Shown here: positions 36,589 through 50,100 of the stretch, one piece after another | How the letters are laid out: the number at the start of each line of letters is the position of its first letter | Numbering within the stretch: position 1 is the first letter of the stretch | Origin: Halarcobacter anaerophilus | Lineage (GTDB): Bacteria > Campylobacterota > Campylobacteria > Campylobacterales > Arcobacteraceae | Direction: 5' to 3' | Length of the DNA stretch: 64,000 nucleotides | NCBI RefSeq assembly: GCF_006459125.1 | Contig: NZ_CP041070.1 | Coordinates: 2,666,001-2,730,000 of the forward strand | The notes under the pieces: generated by a model | What the model saw: the letters and a program-made list of their open reading frames with translations, nothing else | Told to the model about the DNA's origin: nothing | The model's database searches: none | Made by a program: the position numbers and the translations under genes

Positions 36589-37287
36589 ATGACTTCAACA
36601 TTTTTTTTGAACTTTTTAAAATCGCTGAATATTTTATATATTGAAGATGAAGAAAAAATTCGTAAAAACGTATCAAATACATTAAATCTTATCTCAAATA
36701 AAGTTTTTGATCTGCCAAACTGTATTGAGGCACTCAATCTTTTTTCAAAAGAGCATATTGATATAATATTGAGTGATATAAGTATGCCTGAGATGAACGG
36801 TATTGAATTTGTAAAAAAAGTTCGTCAAAATAATAAAAGAATACCTATAATCTTGCTTACTGCCCACACTGATACTCCGTTTTTACTTGAAGCAACAAAA
36901 TTGAAATTAGTAGATTATCTCGTTAAACCTTTGGATTTTAATCAGTTAAAAGAGGCTTTGATAAAAGCTTCTCAAGAAATTTATGAAAATGGAGATTATT
37001 GTATATATTTTCCTAACAATACTTGTTACAATATCACCGAAAAGAAACTTTATAAAGATTCAAAAGAGCAAAATATAACAACTAAAGAGATATCTCTGCT
37101 TGAACTGTTGTATAAAAATAAGACCCGTGTTGTTCCCACAACAGAGATAAAAAACAGCATTTGGGAAGATAGTTTTGAAGCAACTGATTCTGCACTAAAA
37201 GCTGTTTTAAGTAAACTAAGGAAAAAAATAGGGAAAGACTCTATTCGAAATGTTTCAGGAATAGGTTATCAGTTGCAAGATACTTAA
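36589..37287 (+). CDS. OmpR-family two-component response regulator
   Basis: A 232-residue DNA-binding regulator. The receiver domain (residues about 14-130) has the acidic pair ED at 19-20, phosphoacceptor Asp63 in LSDISMPEMNG, Thr91 and Lys113. The C-terminal winged helix (about 145-230) has TTKEISLLELL and LKAVLSKLRKKIG as recognition elements. It overlaps the convergent kinase gene by 4 bases. Its place between the exporter operon and the adhesin gene suggests it controls one or both. The target is unproven. Confidence 0.88.
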   Translation: MTSTFFLNFLKSLNILYIEDEEKIRKNVSNTLNLISNKVFDLPNCIEALNLFSKEHIDIILSDISMPEMNGIEFVKKVRQNNKRIPIILLTAHTDTPFLLEATKLKLVDYLVKPLDFNQLKEALIKASQEIYENGDYCIYFPNNTCYNITEKKLYKDSKEQNITTKEISLLELLYKNKTRVVPTTEIKNSIWEDSFEATDSALKAVLSKLRKKIGKDSIRNVSGIGYQLQDT

Positions 37288-38084
37288 AAACTTTTAGGAA
37301 TAACAATAATAAATTTTGCTCCTTTTGAACTATTTTTTACCAACAATCTTCCATCCATATTATTTTCAACAATTAATTTTGACATAAAAAGTCCTACACC
37401 GGTACCGTTTGCCTTATCTTTTGTATAAAAAGGCTCAAAAACTTTATCTATAGGTTCTATTTTTATTCCACCGGCATTATCCTCTATTTCAACTATACTT
37501 TTACCCTCTTTTTCTCCTATTTTAAGAGTAATTTTTGGATCTTTTATCTTTCTATTTACAAGCTCATCTTTTGCATTTGATAAAATATTTATAAGAACTT
37601 GAGAATACTCATTTTTAAACCCTATAATTGAAGAATTTTTTATAACTATAATTTCAAGTTTTATATTATGTTGCTTTAAAGATGAATTTATCATATTGAT
37701 TGCAGAACTGATTTGTTCGGTAATTTTAAATTGTACTCTTTTTTTATCTTTTGCAAAAAAGTTCCTAAAATCATCTATAGTTTGAGACATATATTGAATA
37801 ATATCATTTGATTTTTCTATTGATTCTATTATCTCTTCATTTGTAACTTTTCCTAGAAGCTCAATTTTTGCTTGAAGTTCCATAGTCACAGAAGAGAGTT
37901 CCATCAAAGGCTGTCTCCACTGGTGGGCTATATTTCCAAGCATTTCTCCTAAAGATGCCATTTTACTTTGTTTAAAAAGTACTTTGTCATTTTTATGATT
38001 TTTCTCAATTTCTTGGGAAATTTCTCTTTTTAACTTTTTAATCTCTTCTTTTAAACGGTAATTCTCTTTTTCTAAATTTTCCAA
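37284..38084 (-). CDS. Soluble sensor histidine kinase
   Basis: A 266-residue kinase without membrane helices or a recognisable sensor domain. Residues 1-40 form a coiled coil. The H-box NIAHQWRQPL places phospho-His54. The ATPase domain has INILSNAKDEL (N box), EDNAGGI (G1) and GTGVGLFMSK (G2). It probably pairs with the response regulator encoded tail-to-tail at 36589. With no input domain it must sense through partner proteins or the coiled coil. It lies just downstream of the adhesin gene and its hairpin. Confidence 0.85.
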   Translation of the reverse strand: MENLEKENYRLKEEIKKLKREISQEIEKNHKNDKVLFKQSKMASLGEMLGNIAHQWRQPLMELSSVTMELQAKIELLGKVTNEEIIESIEKSNDIIQYMSQTIDDFRNFFAKDKKRVQFKITEQISSAINMINSSLKQHNIKLEIIVIKNSSIIGFKNEYSQVLINILSNAKDELVNRKIKDPKITLKIGEKEGKSIVEIEDNAGGIKIEPIDKVFEPFYTKDKANGTGVGLFMSKLIVENNMDGRLLVKNSSKGAKFIIVIPKSF

Positions 38085-38103
38085 ATATTTACGCCTTTAA
38101 AGA

Positions 38104-38128
38104 TATAAAAGAGGAAACCTCTTTTATA
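38104..38128 (-). terminator. Hairpin terminator after the giant adhesin gene
   Basis: TATAAAAGAGG and CCTCTTTTATA form a perfect 11-bp stem with an AAA loop, 6 bases beyond the adhesin stop and 19 bases ahead of the kinase start. T residues lie within the 3' arm and after it on the minus strand. It probably ends or reduces transcription before the kinase gene. Confidence 0.65.
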
Positions 38129-38134
38129 CCTGAA

Positions 38135-41100
38135 TTATAAATCAGTATTTATATCATCATCTACAAAAATAGAAATATTTGGGTTTGTTGTACTTGTGTA
38201 CTCGGTAAAAGTACCGTCTTCACCCTCAATTTGTGTTTTATCTATTGCTTTATTCCAATTTTCTGAATCATTAAACTCAATTTCGTCACCGTTGTCTCCT
38301 CTGATAATTAATTCATTATCATCACTATCCACTATATCTTTTATATCATCTAAACTTAAATTCAATGTTTGACTACTATCATTTTCCAAATCAATAACTT
38401 TGATATTAGAAGCCGTAATATCGGATAAGTCAATAGTATCATTAGGTTCATCAAAAGAGAGAGTAGAAGCAGCACTATCATTAGGAGTTGTATCTACTTT
38501 AATAGTTACATCAAAAGATGTTGTATCTCCATCTTCATCTGAAGAGTTTACTTCAAATGATTTTATTGCATTTTCATCAAATTCCGATGATTTTGCACTG
38601 TATGAATAAGTTCCATCATCAAAATTAAATTTGAATGTTCCATCTCCGTCTAAAGAGATACCATCTTGAGGGAAATCATCTTTTGTATATGTAACATCAT
38701 CCACAACAATATTATCAATAGTAATTTCACCGTCTCCACCTTGGATGTTATCTGAAACATCCCCTGTGATTGTTGTATTAACAGTATTTAAAAGTTCATC
38801 TCCTAAAGTTGAGTCATCATTTACCATAATAACTTCATCACCGTCTTGAACTTGCACAATTTTTAAATAATCTTCTTCTGCTCCGCTACCTACTCCAATT
38901 GCATATAGTTTATCTATATTATCTTCTACATAATCTTTCCAATCTTTTATTGTAGAATCTCTATCACTATTAACATAGTTTTCATGTTCGGTAGGCTCTC
39001 CGTCTGATAAGAAATAGGCAACAGTATTATCCGCATCATGACCGTTAAAATTAATTTCCATAGTTTCATCTAAAGCATCTTTATAATCTGTTCCTGAAGA
39101 GCTATCTAAATCATCTATATCTTGATTATTATATTGAATTAAATATCCTGATCTACCCCAACCGAAATCGGTATATTTGAAACTTAAATTACTTAAATAA
39201 GCTATTGCATCGTCAGCACTCATCCATCCGATATTTTTTGAAGTTGAGTTAAATAAAGTTAGATTAACTTCTGTTTCTCCATTGGTTTTATATGCTTCAA
39301 TAGTAGATTTTATAGATTCTACAGCAATATCTAATCTAGTTGTCCAGTTACCGTTACTATCTCTTACACTATCATTCATAGAACCTGAAACGTCTAAAGT
39401 AAATAATAGATTTGTTGATGATTCACTTAAATTTATAGTATTTATCTCGTTATAAGAGTATGGAATTGCATCACTATTTGTTTCAACTGAAATATCACCG
39501 TTTCCTGCTTCTGTTGCTGTTGCTTTAATAGTTAAATTTACATCTTCTGTTCCTGCAGGTACAGTCATTTTAATATCTTGATAATCAATTGATCTTTCAC
39601 CTTCTGAAATTGTCAATTCCCATACTCCGTTGCCTTTATCAACTAAAACATCTGTATTAAATGTAGCTCCATCCGGTACACCTTCTATTTGCACAGTTAA
39701 ACTTTCACTACCGTCTAAATCATTTAAAGCAGCATTTAAATCAACATCATATACATCTTCTGTTGAAATTACTTGTTCAGGTTCTTTTCCAATATAACTA
39801 CCATCACTAAAAACTATAGTTTCCATTTGATTATATTGAATAGTTCCTCCTCCTCTAATATCAGTTATAGATCCTTCTATCATTCCATTATTATTTGTTT
39901 GCCAATTAAAGTCATAATCAGATTGATTTCCATCTAAATAAAGGGTGTCTTTTCCATCTCCACCTAGAATATGTGTATTATTTGTAACTATATTATTTAT
40001 TCTAATTACATCATCTCCACTACCCAAGTCAATGTTATTTGTTCCATTAATTTTTCCATTAATAATAACTTCATCATCACCTTCACCAAGATTAAGACTC
40101 ACTTGATTAATATCTTTATTTAGAATTAAAGTATCATCTCCTTCTTTTAATTCAACTCTATCATTCATTACTAATTCTTTATTAATTTGAATTATATCAT
40201 CCTCTGAAGTTCCGATATTATTTATAGAGTCTCCATTTTCAATTTCTACAGCAAAATCATTGTTTGAATCTGCTGTTCCCTCAGCTACCTTAGTTACATT
40301 TATACTAGCATCAGGAGTATCTGCCACAGGAGTTATCTCAATGGTTGTCGTATTGCTTTGAGCACTCCAATTTGTCCCATCACTTACTTTAAAATCAAAA
40401 CTGCTATCTTCATCAGTATCTTCTGTAGGTTCAAATTTTAGTTTACCATCTTCAATATCTCTTATTGATATTTCAGCCGCACTAGAAATTGCTACTCCTG
40501 CTAAGAATAAAATTCCGTTTACAGGCAATGTTTCAATTCTAACTTTTGTTATATCATCACTTAAATTACCAAAATCATCTGTTGTCAAAGTATATGTTTG
40601 ATCTTCATTTATGGTAATACTATCATCCTCAGATTCCGGCAATGCTACAGTTAATTGTAATGAAGCATCATCTAAGTTTACATCTTCAAAATTTCCGTTA
40701 ACTTCTGTTACTGTTGCAGTTAAACTATCCTCTCCGTTAGAAGGAACTGTTAGTGTACCCGTACCATATTCATTTAATTTTACGGTATAAGTCGAAACAT
40801 TACCGCTTCCATCTTCAACTTCCACAGTTGCTGTAGGGAAAGTATTTATATAATCATATTTAGAAGGATCCGGAACATTTGATGTTTGAATTGTAAAAGT
40901 AACCTCTTCCGTATCATCTGTAATTTCTGTCGAGTCAGATATTACCTCTTTATAGGCTATGTTATGAATTAAGTAATCATGATCTGTATAATTATCATTA
41001 ATAGCTGCTGAGAATTCAATACTATCAAAAGGCTCACCGTTTGATGGTCTAAAAGTAAGAACATCATCTATTGTATCACTTCCTCCGTGATCATAAATTG

Positions 41101-44100
41101 TTTCTCCGACTTTTACTCCATCTTTATAAAAATTTATTACGGCTTTTTCGTTAGAATTTTTCCATGCAAAAGATATATCTATACTTAAAAGTTCTTTATC
41201 TCCAAAATCGACAACTAATTTTTCACTTTTCCATTCTCCGTGAGAATAAACTGAACCTAATTCACTATCAGCAGCTGATCCACCTTCATTAGATGTATTA
41301 CTTGAAACACCAAATCCTGAATGGTTAGGATCATAATTTTTAGATACAGAAACTTCATTACCGTTTAAATCATAGGCTTTTATAGTATAACTTCCTTCTT
41401 CACCCACATTTGTTACATCAATTGTTGTTGTTTTTGTAATCGTAGCAGAAAGAGATACATCCGTTACATCAGCATCATCTTTTATAATCACTTCATTATT
41501 ATCATTATTGTAAGAAACTGTTTCGTAATTTCCTCCATCATGATCTACTATTTCTGCTGATATAGTATCATTTTCTTCAAGATATGGATCATCTTCTCTT
41601 ACATCAACATCAAATGTTGTAGATGTTTGACCATCCGGAATTGTAATATGTATTTCTTCTCCGTTTACCTCTACAGTTACATCTAAATCTCCTTGAGGAG
41701 GGTTACTTACTTCTAGAGTATAAGTAACTTTTGTTGAATTTTCATCTACATCGTCAGGAGCAATAAGAGTTAATGTTGTTGTATCTTTTGTATCACTTAC
41801 TGTTACTGTTGCTGTATCACTTGTATCTAGATCCTCGAAGTTTCCTCCAGTTGTACTTGTTACACTTACATCATAACTCTCACCATCGTTATATACATCA
41901 TCACCTTGGATATCAAACGCTGTTGATTCTACTACTGTTCCTGCTTCATAATCAGTTCCAAACGTTACTGTTGCTCCGTTTGAAAGTGTTACTGTTAACT
42001 CTGTTTCAGGTGTATAATTTAAGCTTGCTCCTATGGTTGCTGTTCCACTTCCTTCATCTACATTTACATCATTTAACGTTAATGTTGTTGTATCTTTTGT
42101 ATCACTTACTGTTACTGTTGCTGTATCACTTGTATCTAGATCCTCGAAGTTTCCTCCAGTTGTACTTGTTACACTTACATCATAACTCTCACCATCGTTA
42201 TATACATCATCACCTTGGATATCAAACGCTGTTGATTCTACTACTGTTCCTGCTTCATAATCAGTTCCAAACGTTACTGTTGCTCCGTTTGAAAGTGTTA
42301 CTGTTAACTCTGTTTCAGGTGTATAATTTAAGCTTGCTCCTATGGTTGCTGTTCCACTTCCTTCATCTACATTTACATCATTTAACGTTAATGTTGTTGT
42401 ATCTTTTGTATCACTTACTGTTACTGTTGCTGTATCACTTGTATCTAGATCCTCGAAGTTTCCTCCAGTTGTACTTGTTACACTTACATCATAACTCTCA
42501 CCATCGTTATATACATCATCACCTTGGATATCAAACGCTGTTGATTCTACTACTGTTCCTGCTTCATAATCAGTTCCAAACGTTACTGTTGCTCCGTTTG
42601 AAAGTGTTACTGTTAACTCTGTTTCAGGTGTATAATTTAAGCTTGCTCCTATGGTTGCTGTTCCACTTCCTTCATCTACATTTACATCATTTAACGTTAA
42701 TGTTGTTGTATCTTTTGTATCACTTACTGTTACTGTTGCTGTATCACTTGTATCTAGATCCTCGAAGTTTCCTCCAGTTGTACTTGTTACACTTACATCA
42801 TAACTCTCACCATCGTTATATACATCATCACCTTGGATATCAAACGCTGTTGATTCTACTACTGTTCCTGCTTCATAATCAGTTCCAAACGTTACTGTTG
42901 CTCCGTTTGAAAGTGTTACTGTTAACTCTGTTTCAGGTGTATAATTTAAGCTTGCTCCTATGGTTGCTGTTCCACTTCCTTCATCTACATTTACATCATT
43001 TAACGTTAATGTTGTTGTATCTTTTGTATCACTTACTGTTACTGTTGCTGTATCACTTGTATCTAGATCCTCGAAGTTTCCTCCAGTTGTACTTGTTACA
43101 CTTACATCATAACTCTCACCATCGTTATATACATCATCACCTTGGATATCAAACGCTGTTGATTCTACTACTGTTCCTGCTTCATAATCAGTTCCAAACG
43201 TTACTGTTGCTCCGTTTGAAAGTGTTACTGTTAACTCTGTTTCAGGTGTATAATTTAAGCTTGCTCCTATGGTTGCTGTTCCACTTCCTTCATCTACATT
43301 TACATCATTTAACGTTAATGTTGTTGTATCTTTTGTATCACTTACTGTTACTGTTGCTGTATCACTTGTATCTAGATCCTCGAAGTTTCCTCCAGTTGTA
43401 CTTGTTACACTTACATCATAACTCTCACCATCGTTATATACATCATCACCTTGGATATCAAACGCTGTTGATTCTACTACTGTTCCTGCTTCATAATCAG
43501 TTCCAAACGTTACTGTTGCTCCGTTTGAAAGTGTTACTGTTAACTCTGTTTCAGGTGTATAATTTAAGCTTGCTCCTATGGTTGCTGTTCCACTTCCTTC
43601 ATCTACATTTACATCATTTAACGTTAATGTTGTTGTATCTTTTGTATCACTTACTGTTACTGTTGCTGTATCACTTGTATCTAGATCCTCGAAGTTTCCT
43701 CCAGTTGTACTTGTTACACTTACATCATAACTCTCACCATCGTTATATACATCATCACCTTGGATATCAAACGCTGTTGATTCTACTACTGTTCCTGCTT
43801 CATAATCAGTTCCAAACGTTACTGTTGCTCCGTTTGAAAGTGTTACTGTTAACTCTGTTTCAGGTGTATAATTTAAGCTTGCTCCTATGGTTGCTGTTCC
43901 ACTTCCTTCATCTACATTTACATCATTTAACGTTAATGTTGTTGTATCTTTTGTATCACTTACTGTTACTGTTGCTGTATCACTTGTATCTAGATCCTCG
44001 AAGTTTCCTCCAGTTGTACTTGTTACACTTACATCATAACTCTCACCATCGTTATATACATCATCACCTTGGATATCAAACGCTGTTGATTCTACTACTG

Positions 44101-47100
44101 TTCCTGCTTCATAATCAGTTCCAAACGTTACTGTTGCTCCGTTTGAAAGTGTTACTGTTAACTCTGTTTCAGGTGTATAATTTAAGCTTGCTCCTATGGT
44201 TGCTGTTCCACTTCCTTCATCTACATTTACATCATTTAACGTTAATGTTGTTGTATCTTTTGTATCACTTACTGTTACTGTTGCTGTATCACTTGTATCT
44301 AGATCCTCGAAGTTTCCTCCAGTTGTACTTGTTACACTTACATCATAACTCTCACCATCGTTATATACATCATCACCTTGGATATCAAACGCTGTTGATT
44401 CTACTACTGTTCCTGCTTCATAATCAGTTCCAAACGTTACTGTTGCTCCGTTTGAAAGTGTTACTGTTAACTCTGTTTCAGGTGTATAATTTAAGCTTGC
44501 TCCTATGGTTGCTGTTCCACTTCCTTCATCTACATTTACATCATTTAACGTTAATGTTGTTGTATCTTTTGTATCACTTACTGTTACTGTTGCTGTATCA
44601 CTTGTATCTAGATCCTCGAAGTTTCCTCCAGTTGTACTTGTTACACTTACATCATAACTCTCACCATCGTTATATACATCATCACCTTGGATATCAAACG
44701 CTGTTGATTCTACTACTGTTCCTGCTTCATAATCAGTTCCAAACGTTACTGTTGCTCCGTTTGAAAGTGTTACTGTTAACTCTGTTTCAGGTGTATAATT
44801 TAAGCTTGCTCCTATGGTTGCTGTTCCACTTCCTTCATCTACATTTACATCATTTAACGTTAATGTTGTTGTATCTTTTGTATCACTTACTGTTACTGTT
44901 GCTGTATCACTTGTATCTAGATCCTCGAAGTTTCCTCCAGTTGTACTTGTTACACTTACATCATAACTCTCACCATCGTTATATACATCATCACCTTGGA
45001 TATCAAACGCTGTTGATTCTACTACTGTTCCTGCTTCATAATCAGTTCCAAACGTTACTGTTGCTCCGTTTGAAAGTGTTACTGTTAACTCTGTTTCAGG
45101 TGTATAATTTAAGCTTGCTCCTATGGTTGCTGTTCCACTTCCTTCATCTACATTTACATCATTTAACGTTAATGTTGTTGTATCTTTTGTATCACTTACT
45201 GTTACTGTTGCTGTATCACTTGTATCTAGATCCTCGAAGTTTCCTCCAGTTGTACTTGTTACACTTACATCATAACTCTCACCATCGTTATATACATCAT
45301 CACCTTGGATATCAAACGCTGTTGATTCTACTACTGTTCCTGCTTCATAATCAGTTCCAAACGTTACTGTTGCTCCGTTTGAAAGTGTTACTGTTAACTC
45401 TGTTTCAGGTGTATAATTTAAGCTTGCTCCTATGGTTGCTGTTCCACTTCCTTCATCTACATTTACATCATTTAACGTTAATGTTGTTGTATCTTTTGTA
45501 TCACTTACTGTTACTGTTGCTGTATCACTTGTATCTAGATCCTCGAAGTTTCCTCCAGTTGTACTTGTTACACTTACATCATAACTCTCACCATCGTTAT
45601 ATACATCATCACCTTGGATATCAAACGCTGTTGATTCTACTACTGTTCCTGCTTCATAATCAGTTCCAAACGTTACTGTTGCTCCGTTTGAAAGTGTTAC
45701 TGTTAACTCTGTTTCAGGTGTATAATTTAAGCTTGCTCCTATGGTTGCTGTTCCACTTCCTTCATCTACATTTACATCATTTAACGTTAATGTTGTTGTA
45801 TCTTTTGTATCACTTACTGTTACTGTTGCTGTATCACTTGTATCTAGATCCTCGAAGTTTCCTCCAGTTGTACTTGTTACACTTACATCATAACTCTCAC
45901 CATCGTTATATACATCATCACCTTGGATATCAAACGCTGTTGATTCTACTACTGTTCCTGCTTCATAATCAGTTCCAAACGTTACTGTTGCTCCGTTTGA
46001 AAGTGTTACTGTTAACTCTGTTTCAGGTGTATAATTTAAGCTTGCTCCTATGGTTGCTGTTCCACTTCCTTCATCTACATTTACATCATTTAACGTTAAT
46101 GTTGTTGTATCTTTTGTATCACTTACTGTTACTGTTGCTGTATCACTTGTATCTAGATCCTCGAAGTTTCCTCCAGTTGTACTTGTTACACTTACATCAT
46201 AACTCTCACCATCGTTATATACATCATCACCTTGGATATCAAACGCTGTTGATTCTACTACTGTTCCTGCTTCATAATCAGTTCCAAACGTTACTGTTGC
46301 TCCGTTTGAAAGTGTTACTGTTAACTCTGTTTCAGGTGTATAATTTAAGCTTGCTCCTATGGTTGCTGTTCCACTTCCTTCATCTACATTTACATCATTT
46401 AACGTTAATGTTGTTGTATCTTTTGTATCACTTACTGTTACTGTTGCTGTATCACTTGTATCTAGATCCTCGAAGTTTCCTCCAGTTGTACTTGTTACAC
46501 TTACATCATAACTCTCACCATCGTTATATACATCATCACCTTGGATATCAAACGCTGTTGATTCTACTACTGTTCCTGCTTCATAATCAGTTCCAAACGT
46601 TACTGTTGCTCCGTTTGAAAGTGTTACTGTTAACTCTGTTTCAGGTGTATAATTTAAGCTTGCTCCTATGGTTGCTGTTCCACTTCCTTCATCTACATTT
46701 ACATCATTTAACGTTAATGTTGTTGTATCTTTTGTATCACTTACTGTTACTGTTGCTGTATCACTTGTATCTAGATCCTCGAAGTTTCCTCCAGTTGTAC
46801 TTGTTACACTTACATCATAACTCTCACCATCGTTATATACATCATCACCTTGGATATCAAACGCTGTTGATTCTACTACTGTTCCTGCTTCATAATCAGT
46901 TCCAAACGTTACTGTTGCTCCGTTTGAAAGTGTTACTGTTAACTCTGTTTCAGGTGTATAATTTAAGCTTGCTCCTATGGTTGCTGTTCCACTTCCTTCA
47001 TCTACATTTACATCATTTAACGTTAATGTTGTTGTATCTTTTGTATCACTTACTGTTACTGTTGCTGTATCACTTGTATCTAGATCCTCGAAGTTTCCTC

Positions 47101-50100
47101 CAGTTGTACTTGTTACACTTACATCATAACTCTCACCATCGTTATATACATCATCACCTTGGATATCAAACGCTGTTGATTCTACTACTGTTCCTGCTTC
47201 ATAATCAGTTCCAAACGTTACTGTTGCTCCGTTTGAAAGTGTTACTGTTAACTCTGTTTCAGGTGTATAATTTAAGCTTGCTCCTATGGTTGCTGTTCCA
47301 CTTCCTTCATCTACATTTACATCATTTAACGTTAATGTTGTTGTATCTTTTGTATCACTTACTGTTACTGTTGCTGTATCACTTGTATCTAGATCCTCGA
47401 AGTTTCCTCCAGTTGTACTTGTTACACTTACATCATAACTCTCACCATCGTTATATACATCATCACCTTGGATATCAAACGCTGTTGATTCTACTACTGT
47501 TCCTGCTTCATAATCAGTTCCAAACGTTACTGTTGCTCCGTTTGAAAGTGTTACTGTTAACTCTGTTTCAGGTGTATAATTTAAGCTTGCTCCTATGGTT
47601 GCTGTTCCACTTCCTTCATCTACATTTACATCATTTAACGTTAATGTTGTTGTATCTTTTGTATCACTTACTGTTACTGTTGCTGTATCACTTGTATCTA
47701 GATCCTCGAAGTTTCCTCCAGTTGTACTTGTTACACTTACATCATAACTCTCACCATCGTTATATACATCATCACCTTGGATATCAAACGCTGTTGATTC
47801 TACTACTGTTCCTGCTTCATAATCAGTTCCAAACGTTACTGTTGCTCCGTTTGAAAGTGTTACTGTTAACTCTGTTTCAGGTGTATAATTTAAGCTTGCT
47901 CCTATGGTTGCTGTTCCACTTCCTTCATCTACATTTACATCATTTAACGTTAATGTTGTTGTATCTTTTGTATCACTTACTGTTACTGTTGCTGTATCAC
48001 TTGTATCTAGATCCTCGAAGTTTCCTCCAGTTGTACTTGTTACACTTACATCATAACTCTCACCATCGTTATATACATCATCACCTTGGATATCAAACGC
48101 TGTTGATTCTACTACTGTTCCTGCTTCATAATCAGTTCCAAACGTTACTGTTGCTCCGTTTGAAAGTGTTACTGTTAACTCTGTTTCAGGTGTATAATTT
48201 AAGCTTGCTCCTATGGTTGCTGTTCCACTTCCTTCATCTACATTTACATCATTTAACGTTAATGTTGTTGTATCTTTTGTATCACTTACTGTTACTGTTG
48301 CTGTATCACTTGTATCTAGATCCTCGAAGTTTCCTCCAGTTGTACTTGTTACACTTACATCATAACTCTCACCATCGTTATATACATCATCACCTTGGAT
48401 ATCAAACGCTGTTGATTCTACTACTGTTCCTGCTTCATAATCAGTTCCAAACGTTACTGTTGCTCCGTTTGAAAGTGTTACTGTTAACTCTGTTTCAGGT
48501 GTATAATTTAAGCTTGCTCCTATGGTTGCTGTTCCACTTCCTTCATCTACATTTACATCATTTAACGTTAATGTTGTTGTATCTTTTGTATCACTTACTG
48601 TTACTGTTGCTGTATCACTTGTATCTAGATCCTCGAAGTTTCCTCCAGTTGTACTTGTTACACTTACATCATAACTCTCACCATCGTTATATACATCATC
48701 ACCTTGGATATCAAACGCTGTTGATTCTACTACTGTTCCTGCTTCATAATCAGTTCCAAACGTTACTGTTGCTCCGTTTGAAAGTGTTACTGTTAACTCT
48801 GTTTCAGGTGTATAATTTAAGCTTGCTCCTATGGTTGCTGTTCCACTTCCTTCATCTACATTTACATCATTTAACGTTAATGTTGTTGTATCTTTTGTAT
48901 CACTTACTGTTACTGTTGCTGTATCACTTGTATCTAGATCCTCGAAGTTTCCTCCAGTTGTACTTGTTACACTTACATCATAACTCTCACCATCGTTATA
49001 TACATCATCACCTTGGATATCAAACGCTGTTGATTCTACTACTGTTCCTGCTTCATAATCAGTTCCAAACGTTACTGTTGCTCCGTTTGAAAGTGTTACT
49101 GTTAACTCTGTTTCAGGTGTATAATTTAAGCTTGCTCCTATGGTTGCTGTTCCACTTCCTTCATCTACATTTACATCATTTAACGTTAATGTTGTTGTAT
49201 CTTTTGTATCACTTACTGTTACTGTTGCTGTATCACTTGTATCTAGATCCTCGAAGTTTCCTCCAGTTGTACTTGTTACACTTACATCATAACTCTCACC
49301 ATCGTTATATACATCATCACCTTGGATATCAAACGCTGTTGATTCTACTACTGTTCCTGCTTCATAATCAGTTCCAAACGTTACTGTTGCTCCGTTTGAA
49401 AGTGTTACTGTTAACTCTGTTTCAGGTGTATAATTTAAGCTTGCTCCTATGGTTGCTGTTCCACTTCCTTCATCTACATTTACATCATTTAACGTTAATG
49501 TTGTTGTATCTTTTGTATCACTTACTGTTACTGTTGCTGTATCACTTGTATCTAGATCCTCGAAGTTTCCTCCAGTTGTACTTGTTACACTTACATCATA
49601 ACTCTCACCATCGTTATATACATCATCACCTTGGATATCAAACGCTGTTGATTCTACTACTGTTCCTGCTTCATAATCAGTTCCAAACGTTACTGTTGCT
49701 CCGTTTGAAAGTGTTACTGTTAACTCTGTTTCAGGTGTATAATTTAAGCTTGCTCCTATGGTTGCTGTTCCACTTCCTTCATCTACATTTACATCATTTA
49801 ACGTTAATGTTGTTGTATCTTTTGTATCACTTACTGTTACTGTTGCTGTATCACTTGTATCTAGATCCTCGAAGTTTCCTCCAGTTGTACTTGTTACACT
49901 TACATCATAACTCTCACCATCGTTATATACATCATCACCTTGGATATCAAACGCTGTTGATTCTACTACTGTTCCTGCTTCATAATCAGTTCCAAACGTT
50001 ACTGTTGCTCCGTTTGAAAGTGTTACTGTTAACTCTGTTTCAGGTGTATAATTTAAGCTTGCTCCTATGGTTGCTGTTCCACTTCCTTCATCTACATTTA

